The position numbers and the translations under genes are program-made. A DNA stretch of 64,000 nucleotides, from assembly GCA_021495925.1 (NCBI GenBank), contig JAKEKT010000084.1, forward strand, positions 62,001 to 126,000. The letters run 5' to 3'. Positions 22,950 to 33,457 of this stretch are shown piece by piece. The notes below the pieces were generated by a model. It was not told the origin of the DNA, searched no databases, and saw only the letters and a list, made by a program, of their open reading frames with translations. Position 1 is the first letter of the stretch. Each line of letters opens with the position of its first letter. Source of the DNA: Diplodia intermedia (lineage: Eukaryota > Ascomycota > Dothideomycetes > Botryosphaeriales > Botryosphaeriaceae).

Positions 22950-24659
22950 ATGATGGCCACACATGATCTTTTCTCAAAACGCGACGATGATGTGGCAAAC
23001 CCTGACATCTCAGGGATCGGAGTATGTCATTGAACGGGGTTAGCTCAGAATTGAGCTGACAAAACTTTGCAGGTTCTCATATCCTTTCTCGCATCAGCAT
23101 ATCTGGTTCTGGCTTTCACCATCTTTGCCTATGCCAAGGGACTTGTCGAGGACGAACTCGTGAACGATGTCGATCGAAGAATGTTTCGCTTCAAGCCTCA
23201 TCCTTCGAGATGGAAGGAACCCTTCAAGAAAGGCATCCTGTCCGTCAGCGATCAGCAAATCGTCACGGGTATCGCCATTCTGGTCGCCGGTTTTGCCGAG
23301 ATCAACAAGATCGATTCGTACCATTGGAAAATCATTGTATACCTTGGCTGGATGTCATCCAACGTCCATCTGACGACGCTGACAGTGCTCCGTGGGCACA
23401 TGCAAGCCAATCCTGCTGTGCGCGCTATCCGCATCACGGGAATGACCGTACTTTTCATTCTCCTGTTCTCTGCACTGATTCCAACAACATCAAGTCGTTT
23501 CCCAGATTCTAGCTCCCCCAAGGATTGGTGGAAGGTGGGGGATCCGCAATATACAAATTCGGTGCAGGTGCTATCAATGGTAATAATTGTCATAAGCTAC
23601 ACTTGGAAGACAGCCGCTTTGTTTGAGAGGGGTTCCCAGTTCGCGAGAGTCTGGTTGCGGCAAAAGCCAAGCATGTTTCTCCGCAATGCCATCTCCAGGC
23701 TAAGACAGCATCAACAAAGTTTGCAGCACAAAAGCCCGTATATCCGCCTTCTGGTATCCTGGCTCTATTCTCAGCTCATTGGGTACTGTGTGGTGGCAAT
23801 GGCCTCATGCGACCTTCTCCTATCCTTTGCCGCGTCGATATGGTTATTGTGCGTTGTGCTTATGTGGGGTACGGCCAATCTTCTCTCGCCATACATCTAC
23901 GAGCCCGTGAAGGAAGAGCACGAATGGGCTTTTGGCCAAATTGTTCCAGTCCTTATGTTGATACTACCGCTCATGGAGATTCTACAAGAATTTTTTGGTT
24001 CGTAGTCTTCAAGTCGTTTGTGGACTTCAGAAATGCTGACAAGCATAGATCAGGGCCATTGCAACCGATCCAAGGCCTTAGGACCACATTCAAGGTTCCA
24101 TGAGGAAGTCGATGGTCGCCAACGATCAACACCTCGTTCAAGACAACATAGCGTCGGTAGCATTGAGCTTGCCAGTCATGTCACCGGTAGAACGTTACCC
24201 AGAATTGGACTAAGTCTTGGCGTACACGAAGATTTTACAGAAGACAACGGCCCGGCAATCTCTACACCAGCGCTACAGCACAGTGATAACGATGATCAAC
24301 ATCACGGATCAACTTCAAACTTCCCGCTGGTGGGCTCAGATCAGAATGCTTCTACGTTCTCCACCATCACCTCCAGTTCAGAGCGAGCCATGCTGTACAG
24401 TTCTCGACTTTTCAACACGCTGTTTTGGTGGATATTCTTCAGCGCTACTGGCACGGCGATTGTCATGCTCACGTTTCAAGTATACGACGACGTTGCATCC
24501 TACGAGCCAGAATACTACGGGATCCTCGGATTTTGTCTGTCTGGGGCATTCGGGGTCCTTGTACTACTGGTGGCAATTGGGGCCCCTTTGAGCAAGCTCT
24601 CAAGAACCGACATGGTTACATTTCGGGACACTGATGATCGCCTCGGAAATGGAAGCTAA
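22950..24659 (+). CDS. Multispanning integral membrane protein of unknown function
   Basis: Three exons: 22950-23021, 23073-23997 and 24049-24659. Both introns are 51 bases (GTATGT...GCAG with branch CTGAC; GTTCGT...ATAG with branch CTGAC). The protein is about 535 residues. The start is MMATHDLFSKR, chosen because it splices in frame into NPDISGIGVLISFL, a pattern I associate with a large family of uncharacterised fungal membrane proteins. About eight hydrophobic segments are visible: six or so in exon 2, beginning VLISFLASAYLVLAFTIF, then a hydrophilic loop rich in Ser, His and Asp, then two more in exon 3 (LFNTLFWWIFFSATGTAIV and a Gly/Leu/Val-rich segment). The block SVSDQQIVTGIAILVAGF fits the same family. 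No enzymatic motif is seen, so transport or signalling roles are open. The next gene converges on it. Confidence 0.75.
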
Positions 24660-24891
24660 AAAAAGAATGCTGGAAAGGGAGCTTGAGCATGAAAGTTTAT
24701 CGCATTTCTTTTGGACTCGATTAGTTTTGGCTTCCTACTAGCTGGGTATATACCATTCACCGTGTCTACTATTCGATCATCATTCGCACTCATCCAAAGT
24801 CTCTGATATCGTCGATCTAGAGACTATTTGCAGTGAAAATCGTAAGCACAAACCAACCGGGACGCCTTCAATGCCTCAATTTCGCCAGTAA

Positions 24892-25694
24892 TTATTGAGT
24901 GCCCTCGACAGTGTCCGCATTAACGTCTTGCTTCTGCTTCTTCAAAATAAAAGCGTGATAGTCGAATGAGCTCTTGTCATCCGAGAGATACTCCATATCG
25001 AGATGCCAAATGGCGTCGCGATTCAGTATAGGCTTGACGAAATGGGGCTGCCTGAAGGTGATGTAGAGGAACACGCCATCGGGCTTGAGCACGCGGAAGA
25101 CCTTGGAAGCACAATCAGCCAAGCCACACGAGGCACAAGCTCGACAAACGTGCGAACCTCGTTGATATATCTGGCTGTGTTCTCCTTGACCGTGTCGGGC
25201 GGGTCCCACGGACTCCCGAAGATCATGGCGTCCAGCGTGCCCTTGTCGAAAGCCACGTCGACGGAGCCGTCGGGGATGTCCTTCATGTCCCGCACATCCG
25301 CCCATCTCCATTCGATGCCCTTGTCTTGCCCGTGCCTGGCCGACATGAGCTCGACCACGACGGTGGAGAAATCGACGCAGAGCTGGTTGTTGTATCCGCG
25401 GACGGCGAGGTCATGCGGAATCGTCTGCGAAAGCAAGCGGTCACGTTAGTTTGGGGAGATCGGGCCAGCGGCTGAAGCATGCGGGCGTACGCTGTCGCCG
25501 GAGCCGAGGTGCAGGATGCGAGGGTTCTTGTCCGGGCTGGCGCGGGAGTCGAAGAGGTGCTTCTGGAAGAAGGGCTCGAGGGCGTCGTACGACTTGAACC
25601 ACTCGTGCGTGGGGTGCTCGCCGTCCGACTTCGCATAGCGCTCGTCCCAGTAGCCGGGAGTGGCCAGCGCTTCCGCTTCTTCGGACGGTTTCAT
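24892..25694 (-). CDS. Class I SAM-dependent methyltransferase, EEF1AKMT4/METTL13-like
   Basis: Three exons on the minus strand: 25491-25694, 25158-25424 and 24892-25101. Introns are 25425-25490 (GTACGC...GCAG) and 25102-25157 (GTTCGC...CAAG, branch CTGAT). The product is about 226 residues. It starts with a YWDERYAKSDGEHPTHEWF block, then the SAM-binding motif I ILHLGSGDSTIPHDL near residues 61-75, LCVDFSTVVVELMSARH (motif II region), and DVAFDKGTLDAMIFG. This DKGTLDA signature is typical of the METTL13 / EEF1AKMT4 group, which methylates lysines or the N-terminus of elongation factor 1A in animals. The substrate here is inferred from family only. The motif V region is FRVLKPDGVFLYITFRQPHF. 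The length fits a single-domain enzyme, and it is probably cytosolic, as no targeting signal is evident. Confidence 0.85.
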
Positions 25695-26579
25695 CTCGGC
25701 GGCGAATGGGTTGCGGGAAGCTGGAGCGGAGAGGGCGCATTGGGGGACGCGGATGGAAAATAAGTTTGGACTGGGTCGTTATCGATAAGCTGCTTATCAC
25801 GTAGCCCCGCGTGCCCCGCTACTGGACCTCTCCCCTTCCATCAACATGCTCAGGACCATTCCGGGCTTCACGTGACGCATGTTCAGGGAATTGAACTTCC
25901 GAGAATCAATATAAAATCCTTTGTGGAGCACCTCTACCTTTGGAACGACAATAAGCTTCGAGGCACCAGGGACTCAAAATGGTTGCGATCAAATTACTCT
26001 CGCGAACAGGAGAAAGAACGATTACTAGAGGTGCGCCGAGAGTCGCGATCCCTCCTCACGCAAGTCCTCTTAGTATACCCAGACAATCTGATGAGGATTC
26101 TCATCAATTTAGCACGTTATTCATGCTCCGCACCGTCTTAAACCTGCTGAACTGCATCATCACACTCATTGCATCATCTTCATCATCGACGCTAGGTACT
26201 GATTAGACTGAAGTTGGGAATCTTGCATCGAACGAGCCAACAGTCTGCTTCAAAGGGTGAGAATGACAATAGACCCGACCAGAGGACAGTTCATGGTTTC
26301 TGTTAGGCCAGATTTTCATGTTGAGCAACAGTTCGGATATCTTGTCAGAAAAAACATTGCATTCGAAAAGACGGCTCATATATAACCAACCCACAACGTA
26401 GAAAGCCAAGACCAAAAGTGAGTCACGAGAGCAGCCCATCTAACCGGAAACTAGGTCCAAAGGAGATCTCAACCCATCATACCCAGCCGTGAGATCAACT
26501 ATCAAACCCTCACATTTCCCGTCCCCATCCCAGATCCAACCACCCACGAAACCCCCACCCACCCCTCTCACTCACTCAC
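25695..26579. other. Intergenic interval
   Basis: Promoter side of the methyltransferase gene and 3' side of the polyglutamine protein gene, both on the minus strand. GC content is moderate. No frame with family features, RNA gene or repeat was found. Confidence 0.5.
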
Positions 26580-28211
26580 TCATTCTGACTCCCGTTTAAC
26601 CTCCTCCAACCCCACCCAAACACCCTCCTCCACGTCACCCTCCCCAGCCACCGCCACCACCACCTCCCGCAACTCCTTCAACACCCCCTCGCACCTCCCC
26701 TTCCAAGTCTCCATCATCTCCGCCGCCACGATCCTCGACGCCTCCTCCCAAGCACCGCTACCACTACCACCACCACTCCCGCCTTCTCTCACTCCCGCAT
26801 CACCTTCCGCCGCTTGCGCCGCGTCCCGGGCCCGGGCCCGGCCCCGTCCCCACGCCTCCTCCGCCCTCGCATACGCCCTCCGCGCGACCCGCACCTGCTC
26901 CAACAAGATGAGGATGCGCGGCGGCGGCGGCGGCGGCGCCGTCCTCTTCTTCTCGCTCTCCTCCTCCCCCGCTTCTTCTCCTTCTCTTTTGGGGATGGTC
27001 GACGCCGTCGCCGCCGCCGTCGTCGTCGTTCGGGCAGACTTGGCGGCGGCTGGGGGGATGTCGTGTAGTGAGGGGCTGCGGCTGCGCTTGAGGTGGCGGC
27101 GGGAGGCGGCCATGATGGTGGTGGTGGTGGTGGCTGGGGTGGCGGACGGCTTGCTGGTGCTGGGTGGTGTGGACTGCTGGGTGTTGGGCTGTTGCTGTCG
27201 TGCGACTGGCTGGTGGTGGTGATGTTGGTGGCTTTGCTGTTGTTGGGGATGGTGCTGGTGCTGCTTCTGCTGCTGTTGCTGCTTCTGCTGCTGTTGTTGT
27301 TGTTGCTGCTGCTGCTGCTGCTGCTGTTGTTGCTTCTGCTGCTGCTGTTGCTGTTGCTGCTGCCGCCGTTGGTTAGGCTGGAGGCTGTCTCCCTGCGTGA
27401 AAGGCGGCCGAGGAAGCTGCCAAAAAGGAGGTGATGTCCCCGACTTCGGTAGAGCCGGCTGTGGCAGTGGAGGTCCCGAACCAGACGACGAGGGAAGAGA
27501 AGCAGGACGCATATGCCGGGCCGGGCCAGCATTCGGACTGGAAGTGAAGCCTGCGCGTCCGTCCCCGACACCATAACCCGCTATCGCTGTTCCCACGGAG
27601 GCTTCTCCCCCTCTCTGTATGGAAGCGCCCTCGGTCTGCGCCCTGATCGAGTTGTACCGCGGATTATCAAATGTCTTCGCTCTCTCCTCGTGCCGCGACG
27701 GTGCCGTATGCTCCTGAAGCCAGCGCGCTAGATGGCCCGTCATCTTTGGCCGATATTGGTTGCGCAGCACATGAACCAAATAGCCCAGCCCTTCGACGCA
27801 CGCCTGGCGGCCCTCGTCTGTGTCCATGTGTCCATGGAAGATGCTAAGTTTCGACGCGACGAGAGCGGGAATGACGAGCAGTAGCAAGCGGACGTAATGG
27901 TCAGAAAGGTTGAAGGGGGTCTTGTCTACCACAGTCTCGCTGATATTGTTGTTGGAGGATCCCGGGCGGCGGACATAGAAACCACTTGGTTGGGCAAGCT
28001 CGCGCAAGGTGGCGGGCACGACTGTCTTGAGGAAGATGTGTCCGCTGAGGCTGTCGATCACCGGGCCCCAGAGGAAGTCGTCGCGAAATTCGGCCCAGGC
28101 TGCGAGGAAGGTGGGCAGTGAGAGTATGTGTGTATACAGCTCATCCTGAGTGGCGAGGCCCAGCTTCTGTAGGCATTGACGGATGGTGATGCTACTGCCC
28201 GGCGTGGTCAT
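26580..28211 (-). CDS. Polyglutamine-rich protein of unknown function
   Basis: The frame is open from an upstream non-conserved stretch, but the ATG at 28211 (MTTPGSSITIRQCLQKLGL) is the likely start, giving about 543 residues. The N-terminal 180 residues look folded and mostly helical (ELYTHILSLPTFLAAWAEF; HYVRLLLLVIPALVAS). A low-complexity middle follows with a long Gln tract broken by Lys, then a Gln/His region. After that come a basic patch, RRHLKRSRSPSLHD, and a Pro run. The C-terminal 110 residues are Ala/Arg/Glu-rich and likely coiled coil. I cannot assign a family. The basic SR-like patch and Gln tract would suit a nuclear protein, but that is inference. Upstream in-frame residues before the ATG look like leader sequence. 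Confidence 0.65.
   Translation of the reverse strand: MTTPGSSITIRQCLQKLGLATQDELYTHILSLPTFLAAWAEFRDDFLWGPVIDSLSGHIFLKTVVPATLRELAQPSGFYVRRPGSSNNNISETVVDKTPFNLSDHYVRLLLLVIPALVASKLSIFHGHMDTDEGRQACVEGLGYLVHVLRNQYRPKMTGHLARWLQEHTAPSRHEERAKTFDNPRYNSIRAQTEGASIQRGGEASVGTAIAGYGVGDGRAGFTSSPNAGPARHMRPASLPSSSGSGPPLPQPALPKSGTSPPFWQLPRPPFTQGDSLQPNQRRQQQQQQQQQKQQQQQQQQQQQQQQQQKQQQQQKQHQHHPQQQQSHQHHHHQPVARQQQPNTQQSTPPSTSKPSATPATTTTTIMAASRRHLKRSRSPSLHDIPPAAAKSARTTTTAAATASTIPKREGEEAGEEESEKKRTAPPPPPPRILILLEQVRVARRAYARAEEAWGRGRARARDAAQAAEGDAGVREGGSGGGSGSGAWEEASRIVAAEMMETWKGRCEGVLKELREVVVAVAGEGDVEEGVWVGLEEVKRESE
27232..27372. repeat. CAG/CAA (polyglutamine) repeat within coding sequence
   Basis: On the plus strand this is a run of CTG, TTG and CTT triplets; on the coding minus strand it gives mixed CAG and CAA glutamine codons with occasional AAG lysines. 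The mixture of codons suggests an older, partly stabilised repeat. Confidence 0.9.
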
Positions 28212-29261
28212 TGGGATGGTTTGAATGACGCGTTGGGTTGGTTTGGTGTGTGACTGAAAGCCTGCAACTACCGTGAGTTGGCGGAAGAGCTGGAAGGCTG
28301 GGAGGCTGTGGTGTAGAGGTGAGGTTGAGAAACAGACTGGGGTGGGATGTTTGTGTTTGGAAGGTGGATGGAGGAAGTGAGTCGAGTGCTCCAGGGCTAG
28401 ATATATAGGTAGGGTCAGGACAGGCAACCGCGCTACCAGACCAAGAGAGTAGGTGCGCCTTCCTTGTTGCTCCAACTTTTCAACTCCTTCATTGGATATG
28501 AATGAGAGAGACCGAGGACCCTTTTTCCCAACACCGGATAGGACTCGATGTGGAAGGTTCGAGTCTGCATCAGTATGCTCCCATAAGACATCCCATAAAC
28601 CCCACACATAAGACTAAGGTTGATAGCATTCGCCACCGATCAAGCAAGCCATAGATAATCCTGGTCAACGCTCCCAGGCCAACAAATTCCACTCCCTTGG
28701 AAAGCCCAAATGCAGGCGCCACTGCCGACTTTTCTTTCGGAATGAATTTCGAGTCAATGATGAGTATCGCCACCAACCTCTTTTGCTGATTCTCAGCTTC
28801 TCGCGATGATGGTGAGGTGCATCTGCAATGAATTGTAGCATCATCCTTGAGCGTTCCTCGAGTGTGGTGAATGGAAACCGCATACCAGTAATCCCGTTGC
28901 GTGGGACGAGCCGACAGTCTGAACAGTGATTCGACACTCTGAGCAGTGATTCATTGCGTTGCCACCGCTGTCGATTTGTGGATGTACGTGGTACGGCGAG
29001 GACGCTCGTCGGCCTCTAAATATTGACGAGGGACTGGGTCTACTGACGCAAGACGAACAGCTTCAAAGCTCACGCCTTGACGCACGCTCCGAAATTTCCC
29101 AGTCACAGGCTTATAATCACCTGTCCAGTGACATGTACCATCCTTGTGGACATCTTTGCAATGAGCCAACACTATTCTCAGCTCATAAACACCTCAATTT
29201 TGGGTATGATAATTACCAACGCCGGAGCTCCTCCCTAGTACTTTTTTACATTCGCTTCTTC
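28212..29261. other. Intergenic interval
   Basis: Upstream side of the polyglutamine gene and 3' side of CWF19, both on the minus strand. The first 400 bases are probably promoter and leader. No supported gene, RNA or repeat. Confidence 0.5.
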
Positions 29262-31546
29262 CTACTGCTCCTCCGTCAACACCCTCGTCCAATCAAACTT
29301 CTTCCATGCCTTCCTGAAGCCCTCCACCCTCCTATCATTCCGATGCCACCTCCCCTGCCTCTTGATAACCTGCGGCCCGACATCCAACATACCCCCCAGC
29401 GTCTCCCGCGCGAACAGATCCCCCTTCGGCCACCTATTCGCGTCTTCGACGATGTGGCCCATGCCGCCATCGAGCTCGAACCAGACGTGGAAGTACGGCA
29501 TCTCCTTCGCGATGCTGCGGCGGAACGCCATGCGGCCCATGCCTTCCCGAGACTTCTTGGCCGTGTCGATGAGTTTCTTGTGCTGGGTCCACTCCTCGTC
29601 GGCCGAGAGGATGGCCTCGCGGAAGAAGGCCGGCGCCGTCTCGCCGAGGTCGTACGGGATGGGGACGGCGTTGAGCGAGGCGTGGCGCTTGCGGTGCGGC
29701 GATGCGGCGTTTTCGTAGAAGACGACGTCGCGGCCTTGGTCGTGGTACATGCGGATGAGGCATTTCATGAAGTTCTGAGCGAGGTAAAGATGTTAGTAAC
29801 AGTGGATATGGGGATGGGGCATGTTGGCGGCTTACTCTGATCTCTTCCCACTCGTCGTCGTCACACTCGAGCAAGTTGATGCGGTGCTGAATGGGAATGA
29901 TACAAGCTCCTCCTTCGCTAACCTCGGGCTCGGTGGGGAGAGTGAGATAGACTCGAGTTCCCAAAGACACGATGGGCGCAACTGGAGGCGTATTTGTGTC
30001 TTCGTGGTGGCAGAGGGGGCAGCTGTCCAGAATGCGGTTCATCTTTTGGAAGTCGCCGATGGCCGTGTTCCTGAGATTGACGTTGGATTTCTGGACGTGC
30101 TTGGCCAACTTGCTAGCATTCTCATCCATGTAATCCAGGTCATCGTCAAATTTGGCGTCCTTTGCAATGGTCTCAGCCAAGCGATAGCCTTCTCCGCCTT
30201 GCTGACCTCTTGTCCTCCGCTCTTGTCTGACCATGTCCTCGATGCTCATATCCTCGTTCTCCACCACCAAACCCCGTTCTCTACCTCTCTTGTTGTCGAT
30301 CTCATTAACCTCGCCCTTGCGGCTTGCAAGCATCCTGTTCTCCATCGCACCCAACACCACGACCTCAGGCTCCCTGCGGTTTGCAGCACCAGCCATGGCA
30401 GCATTGTATTCTGCCTCAAGCTTGTCTGCCTCAGGGCCTCCTCTCAATTTGGCCTTCATCATCTTCGCCCGCAGCCTATTAAGCGAGGTCGCATCCAGCG
30501 CAGCAGTCCTCGCTGGAGGAGGCTTTTCCTGCATGACCTGGCCTTGCGGAAGCTCCGGTACCTCATCTGCACTCGGTATCGAGTCTCTGCGGACACCGGC
30601 CTTCATCTTTCTCTCCTGGTAGAGCTCCCCGCCCGGCTTTTCTTTTCCGACGTAGTCTTTGCCGTACATGGCACGGCGTTCAAGCTCGGTTTCTTCCTCT
30701 CGGGCATCATCGAAATCCCGAAGACTACCGAATCTTTCCATGGCAACGTCATCGACCGGCCGACCGCTCTCTTTAGCCTCACGGTAGACGTTCTTGAGCT
30801 TCGTCATCCGCCATTGAGACCCATTGTCCCCAAAGGTATAGCGAACTTCGTGCTGTGCCGGCTCTTCAACAGCACTCGTGTCTTCCTTGCCTTCTTGGAG
30901 GTCTCTCAAGTGATGATTCAACTCCTTGTCGTGGATCATCAGCTCGTAGTCTTTCTTTGTCGCCTTTGACTTGTCCGGCTCCGGCTCCTTCCTCCTCTGC
31001 ACGTAGTCCACGTCCATTGCCGAGGGTGCCTCCATCCAGGAGTCGCGCTTCAGATTCGCCGCCTGCGCATCGGCCAGTCGCTGGTCGACGATGTCCTCTG
31101 TAGGCGGTGCATCCATGGTGCCCTTCTCAAGGTACGCGTCCTCATCGTCATCGGCACGAGGTGACCTCGAGCGCTTGCGGTCATGATGTCTGCGCCTTGA
31201 CGAGCGATGTTCGTCGTCGCGGTCGTCGTCTTTATGGCGGCGGGAGGAGCGGTGGTCGTCGTCATCCCGACGCGAGCGCTTGTGTCGATGGCGCGATTCA
31301 TGGTCCTCGTCCTTGTCGTGGGAGCCGTGATGCCTCGAGGAGTGATGGTGTCGGTGGTGGTGTTTGCGCTCGCTATCCTGGTCCAGAATCAGCACATGTG
31401 CAACGAATTGAAGCTCGTCGGAGAGCTCGCGGTACCTTGGAACGGTGATGATCGCGGTCTCTGCTGCGGCTGCGGTGGCGACGTTTTTGGGAGTCCTCGC
31501 GGGACTTGTTCTCGGCGAGCTCGCGCTCAAAGTCTTCGAGGCCCAT
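29262..31546 (-). CDS. CWF19: CWF19-like splicing-associated protein (CwfJ domains)
   Basis: Three exons on the minus strand: 31436-31546, 29836-31377 and 29262-29774. Introns are 31378-31435 (GTACCG...CCAG) and 29775-29835 (GTAAGC, perfect branch TACTAAC, TCAG). The product is about 721 residues. It begins MGLEDFERELAENKSRE and passes into a long Arg/Ser/His/Asp-rich segment. The C-terminal third carries CwfJ domain 1 with CPLCHHED and GGACIIPIQHRINLLECDDDEW, interrupted by the second intron. CwfJ domain 2 follows, with YFHVWFELDGGMGHIVED and a Trp at RQGRW. Cwf19 associates with late spliceosomes and is related to Drn1/CWF19L1, which assists lariat debranching. The gene is head-to-head with GPN1, with 245 bases between start codons. 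Confidence 0.93.
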
Positions 31547-31791
31547 TTTGGAAACAGAGGGGCGGGGTTGTCGTGATGCAGAGCTCGTCGGCGGAGTTGG
31601 CAGGGTCTCGTCGGCGGGCGCGAATGGATGACCTCGCACCTCCGCCGAAACTTTTCTGACGTAGCTCCCCCACCACCACCGAATCTTCCGCAGATCAAAC
31701 CACGCAAATCAACTGCGCTTCCACACCTCCGCGCCGCGCGCAAAGCACATATCCCCGTGGAAACAACCCAAGACACTCGGCGCGCACCACA
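31547..31791. promoter_or_regulatory. Short bidirectional promoter between CWF19 and GPN1
   Basis: Only 245 bases separate the two divergent start codons, so both promoters and leaders must lie here. No TATA box is obvious, which fits housekeeping genes. Confidence 0.6.
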
Positions 31792-33033
31792 ATGGCGACC
31801 AGCCCGTCCGGAGCGCCCGTCTCCATCGTCTGCGTCGGCATGGCCGGCAGCGGCAAGACGACCTTCATGCAGCGCATCAACGCGCACCTGCACGCGAAGA
31901 AAGAGCCGCCCTATGTCATCAACCTGGACCCCGCGGTGCGCAACGTGCCCTTCGACAGCAACATCGACATCCGCGACTCGGTCAACTACCGCGAGGTCAT
32001 GAAGCAGTACAACCTCGGCCCCAACGGCGGCATCATCACCTCGCTCAACCTCTTCGCCACCAAGATCGACCAGATCCTCGCCCTGCTCGAGAAGCGCACC
32101 GCGCCCCCTCCGCCGCCCGCCGACGGGGAGGCCGCGCCGCCGCCGCAGCACAGGCCGATCAAGAACATCCTCGTCGACACCCCCGGCCAGATCGAGGTCT
32201 TCGTGTGGAGCGCCAGCGGCGACATTCTGCTGGGCTCGCTGGCATCCAGCTTCCCCACCGTGATCGCGTACGTCATCGACACGCCGCGCACGGCGTCGAC
32301 CAGCACCTTCATGAGCAACATGCTGTACGCCTGCAGCATCCTCTACAAGACCAAGCTCCCGATGATCCTGGTCATGAACAAGACTGACGTCAAGGACGCC
32401 GAGTTCGTCAAGGAGTGGATGACGGACTTCGAGGCTTTCCAGGCGGCGCTGCGGGAGGAGGAGAATGGCGGCGGCTTTGGAGGCATGGAGGGAGGCGAGG
32501 GCCCGATTGGCGGCGGCAGCGGGTACATGGGCAGCTTGCTGAACAGCATGAGTTTGATGCTGGAGGAGTTTTACCGGCATTTGAGCGTTGTCGGCGTGAG
32601 CTCCATGACCGGTGCGGGTATAGACGAGTTCTTCGAGGCAGTGACGGAGAAGGCGGCCGAGTTTGAGCGGGATTACAAGCCCGAGCTGGAGAAGAGGCGG
32701 GAAGAGCGCGTCAAAGAGAAGGAGGAGAGGCGTGAGAAGGAGCTCGACAAGCTCATGAGGGACATGAATGTTGGCGGCGCCTCGAACAAGACGCCCAGCA
32801 AATCCAAGAGCAAAGGAAAGAGGAAGGAGGAGCCGGAGACGGTCAGCGATCTCGAAGATGAAGACGAGGATGAGGACGGGCCGGCTGCCGACTCGGACGA
32901 CTTCGAGGAGGATGACGGTGATGACGAGGGCCTGCAGGGCAGGTACCAGAAGGCGCTAAAGGAGGACCATGAGAGGGCGGAGGGTGATGACATGAGTTTC
33001 GCGCGGTACGTCGCGCAGGCTCGCATGGGTTGA
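31792..33033 (+). CDS. NPA3: GPN-loop GTPase 1 (Npa3/XAB1 type)
   Basis: A single exon of 413 codons. The P-loop GMAGSGKTT lies at residues 16-24 and the GPN motif (LGPNGG) near 75-80, where GPN-loop GTPases insert Gly-Pro-Asn into the active site of the dimer. DTPGQIEVF is the G3 region, and NKTD is the base-specifying G4 motif. A charged coiled tail (many EKRREER repeats) and an acidic stretch (LEDEDEDEDG-type) end the protein, as in Npa3 homologues. Members assist assembly and nuclear import of RNA polymerase II. A local insert of Pro/Ala residues around 105-118 and a glycine-rich loop near 225-245 are lineage-specific. The start ATG at 31792 is close to the P-loop, as usual for the family. 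Confidence 0.95.
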   Translation: MATSPSGAPVSIVCVGMAGSGKTTFMQRINAHLHAKKEPPYVINLDPAVRNVPFDSNIDIRDSVNYREVMKQYNLGPNGGIITSLNLFATKIDQILALLEKRTAPPPPPADGEAAPPPQHRPIKNILVDTPGQIEVFVWSASGDILLGSLASSFPTVIAYVIDTPRTASTSTFMSNMLYACSILYKTKLPMILVMNKTDVKDAEFVKEWMTDFEAFQAALREEENGGGFGGMEGGEGPIGGGSGYMGSLLNSMSLMLEEFYRHLSVVGVSSMTGAGIDEFFEAVTEKAAEFERDYKPELEKRREERVKEKEERREKELDKLMRDMNVGGASNKTPSKSKSKGKRKEEPETVSDLEDEDEDEDGPAADSDDFEEDDGDDEGLQGRYQKALKEDHERAEGDDMSFARYVAQARMG

Positions 33034-33457
33034 AGCGTTGAAGCGATTTGTAGACATTTGGCGTTGGGAGACCGGGATGGCAGCATAGGGCGGTGTTCGG
33101 GACGAGTCTTATTCCATGATATCAAAAAGTAATTGTATCTGCGGCGAGGATAGTCCATCTTCACAAGTGATTCCAAAGCTCAAGCTATGCCTGCGGAAAG
33201 TAGTCTTAACTAGGCTCAGACTGTGGGACTGCAGCCCAACTCATTATAAGTAGGCTTTTAGCTTCATTCCAGTCCATTTCGGAGACAAAGTACCTAGCAA
33301 TCCAGTCACAAGGTGGATTTCGTGTCGTCGGCGCCAAGAGCCGGTAAGCGAGCTTGCGGCGGCGTGCTGGACCTAACAACGAATTTCTGCCCCACGGGCC
33401 GCCGACGCGCGACACCACCATCACCGCGACACCGGCAACCCACAACCCGCAGACACC
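33034..33457. other. Intergenic spacer between GPN1 and eIF3h
   Basis: Contains the 3' end of the GTPase gene and the presumed eIF3h promoter. No gene or repeat is seen. Confidence 0.5.

Noticed and set aside
27232..27372. Triplet array considered as a CRISPR-like repeat
   Set aside because: It has no unique spacers, only in-frame glutamine codons in a eukaryotic gene.
31547..32580. Upstream part of a 1,048-codon minus-strand frame that runs through GPN1
   Set aside because: Only the portion at 29836-31377 is the CWF19 exon. The frame continues by chance across the promoter and antisense to GPN1, whose P-loop and GPN motif are clear on the plus strand.
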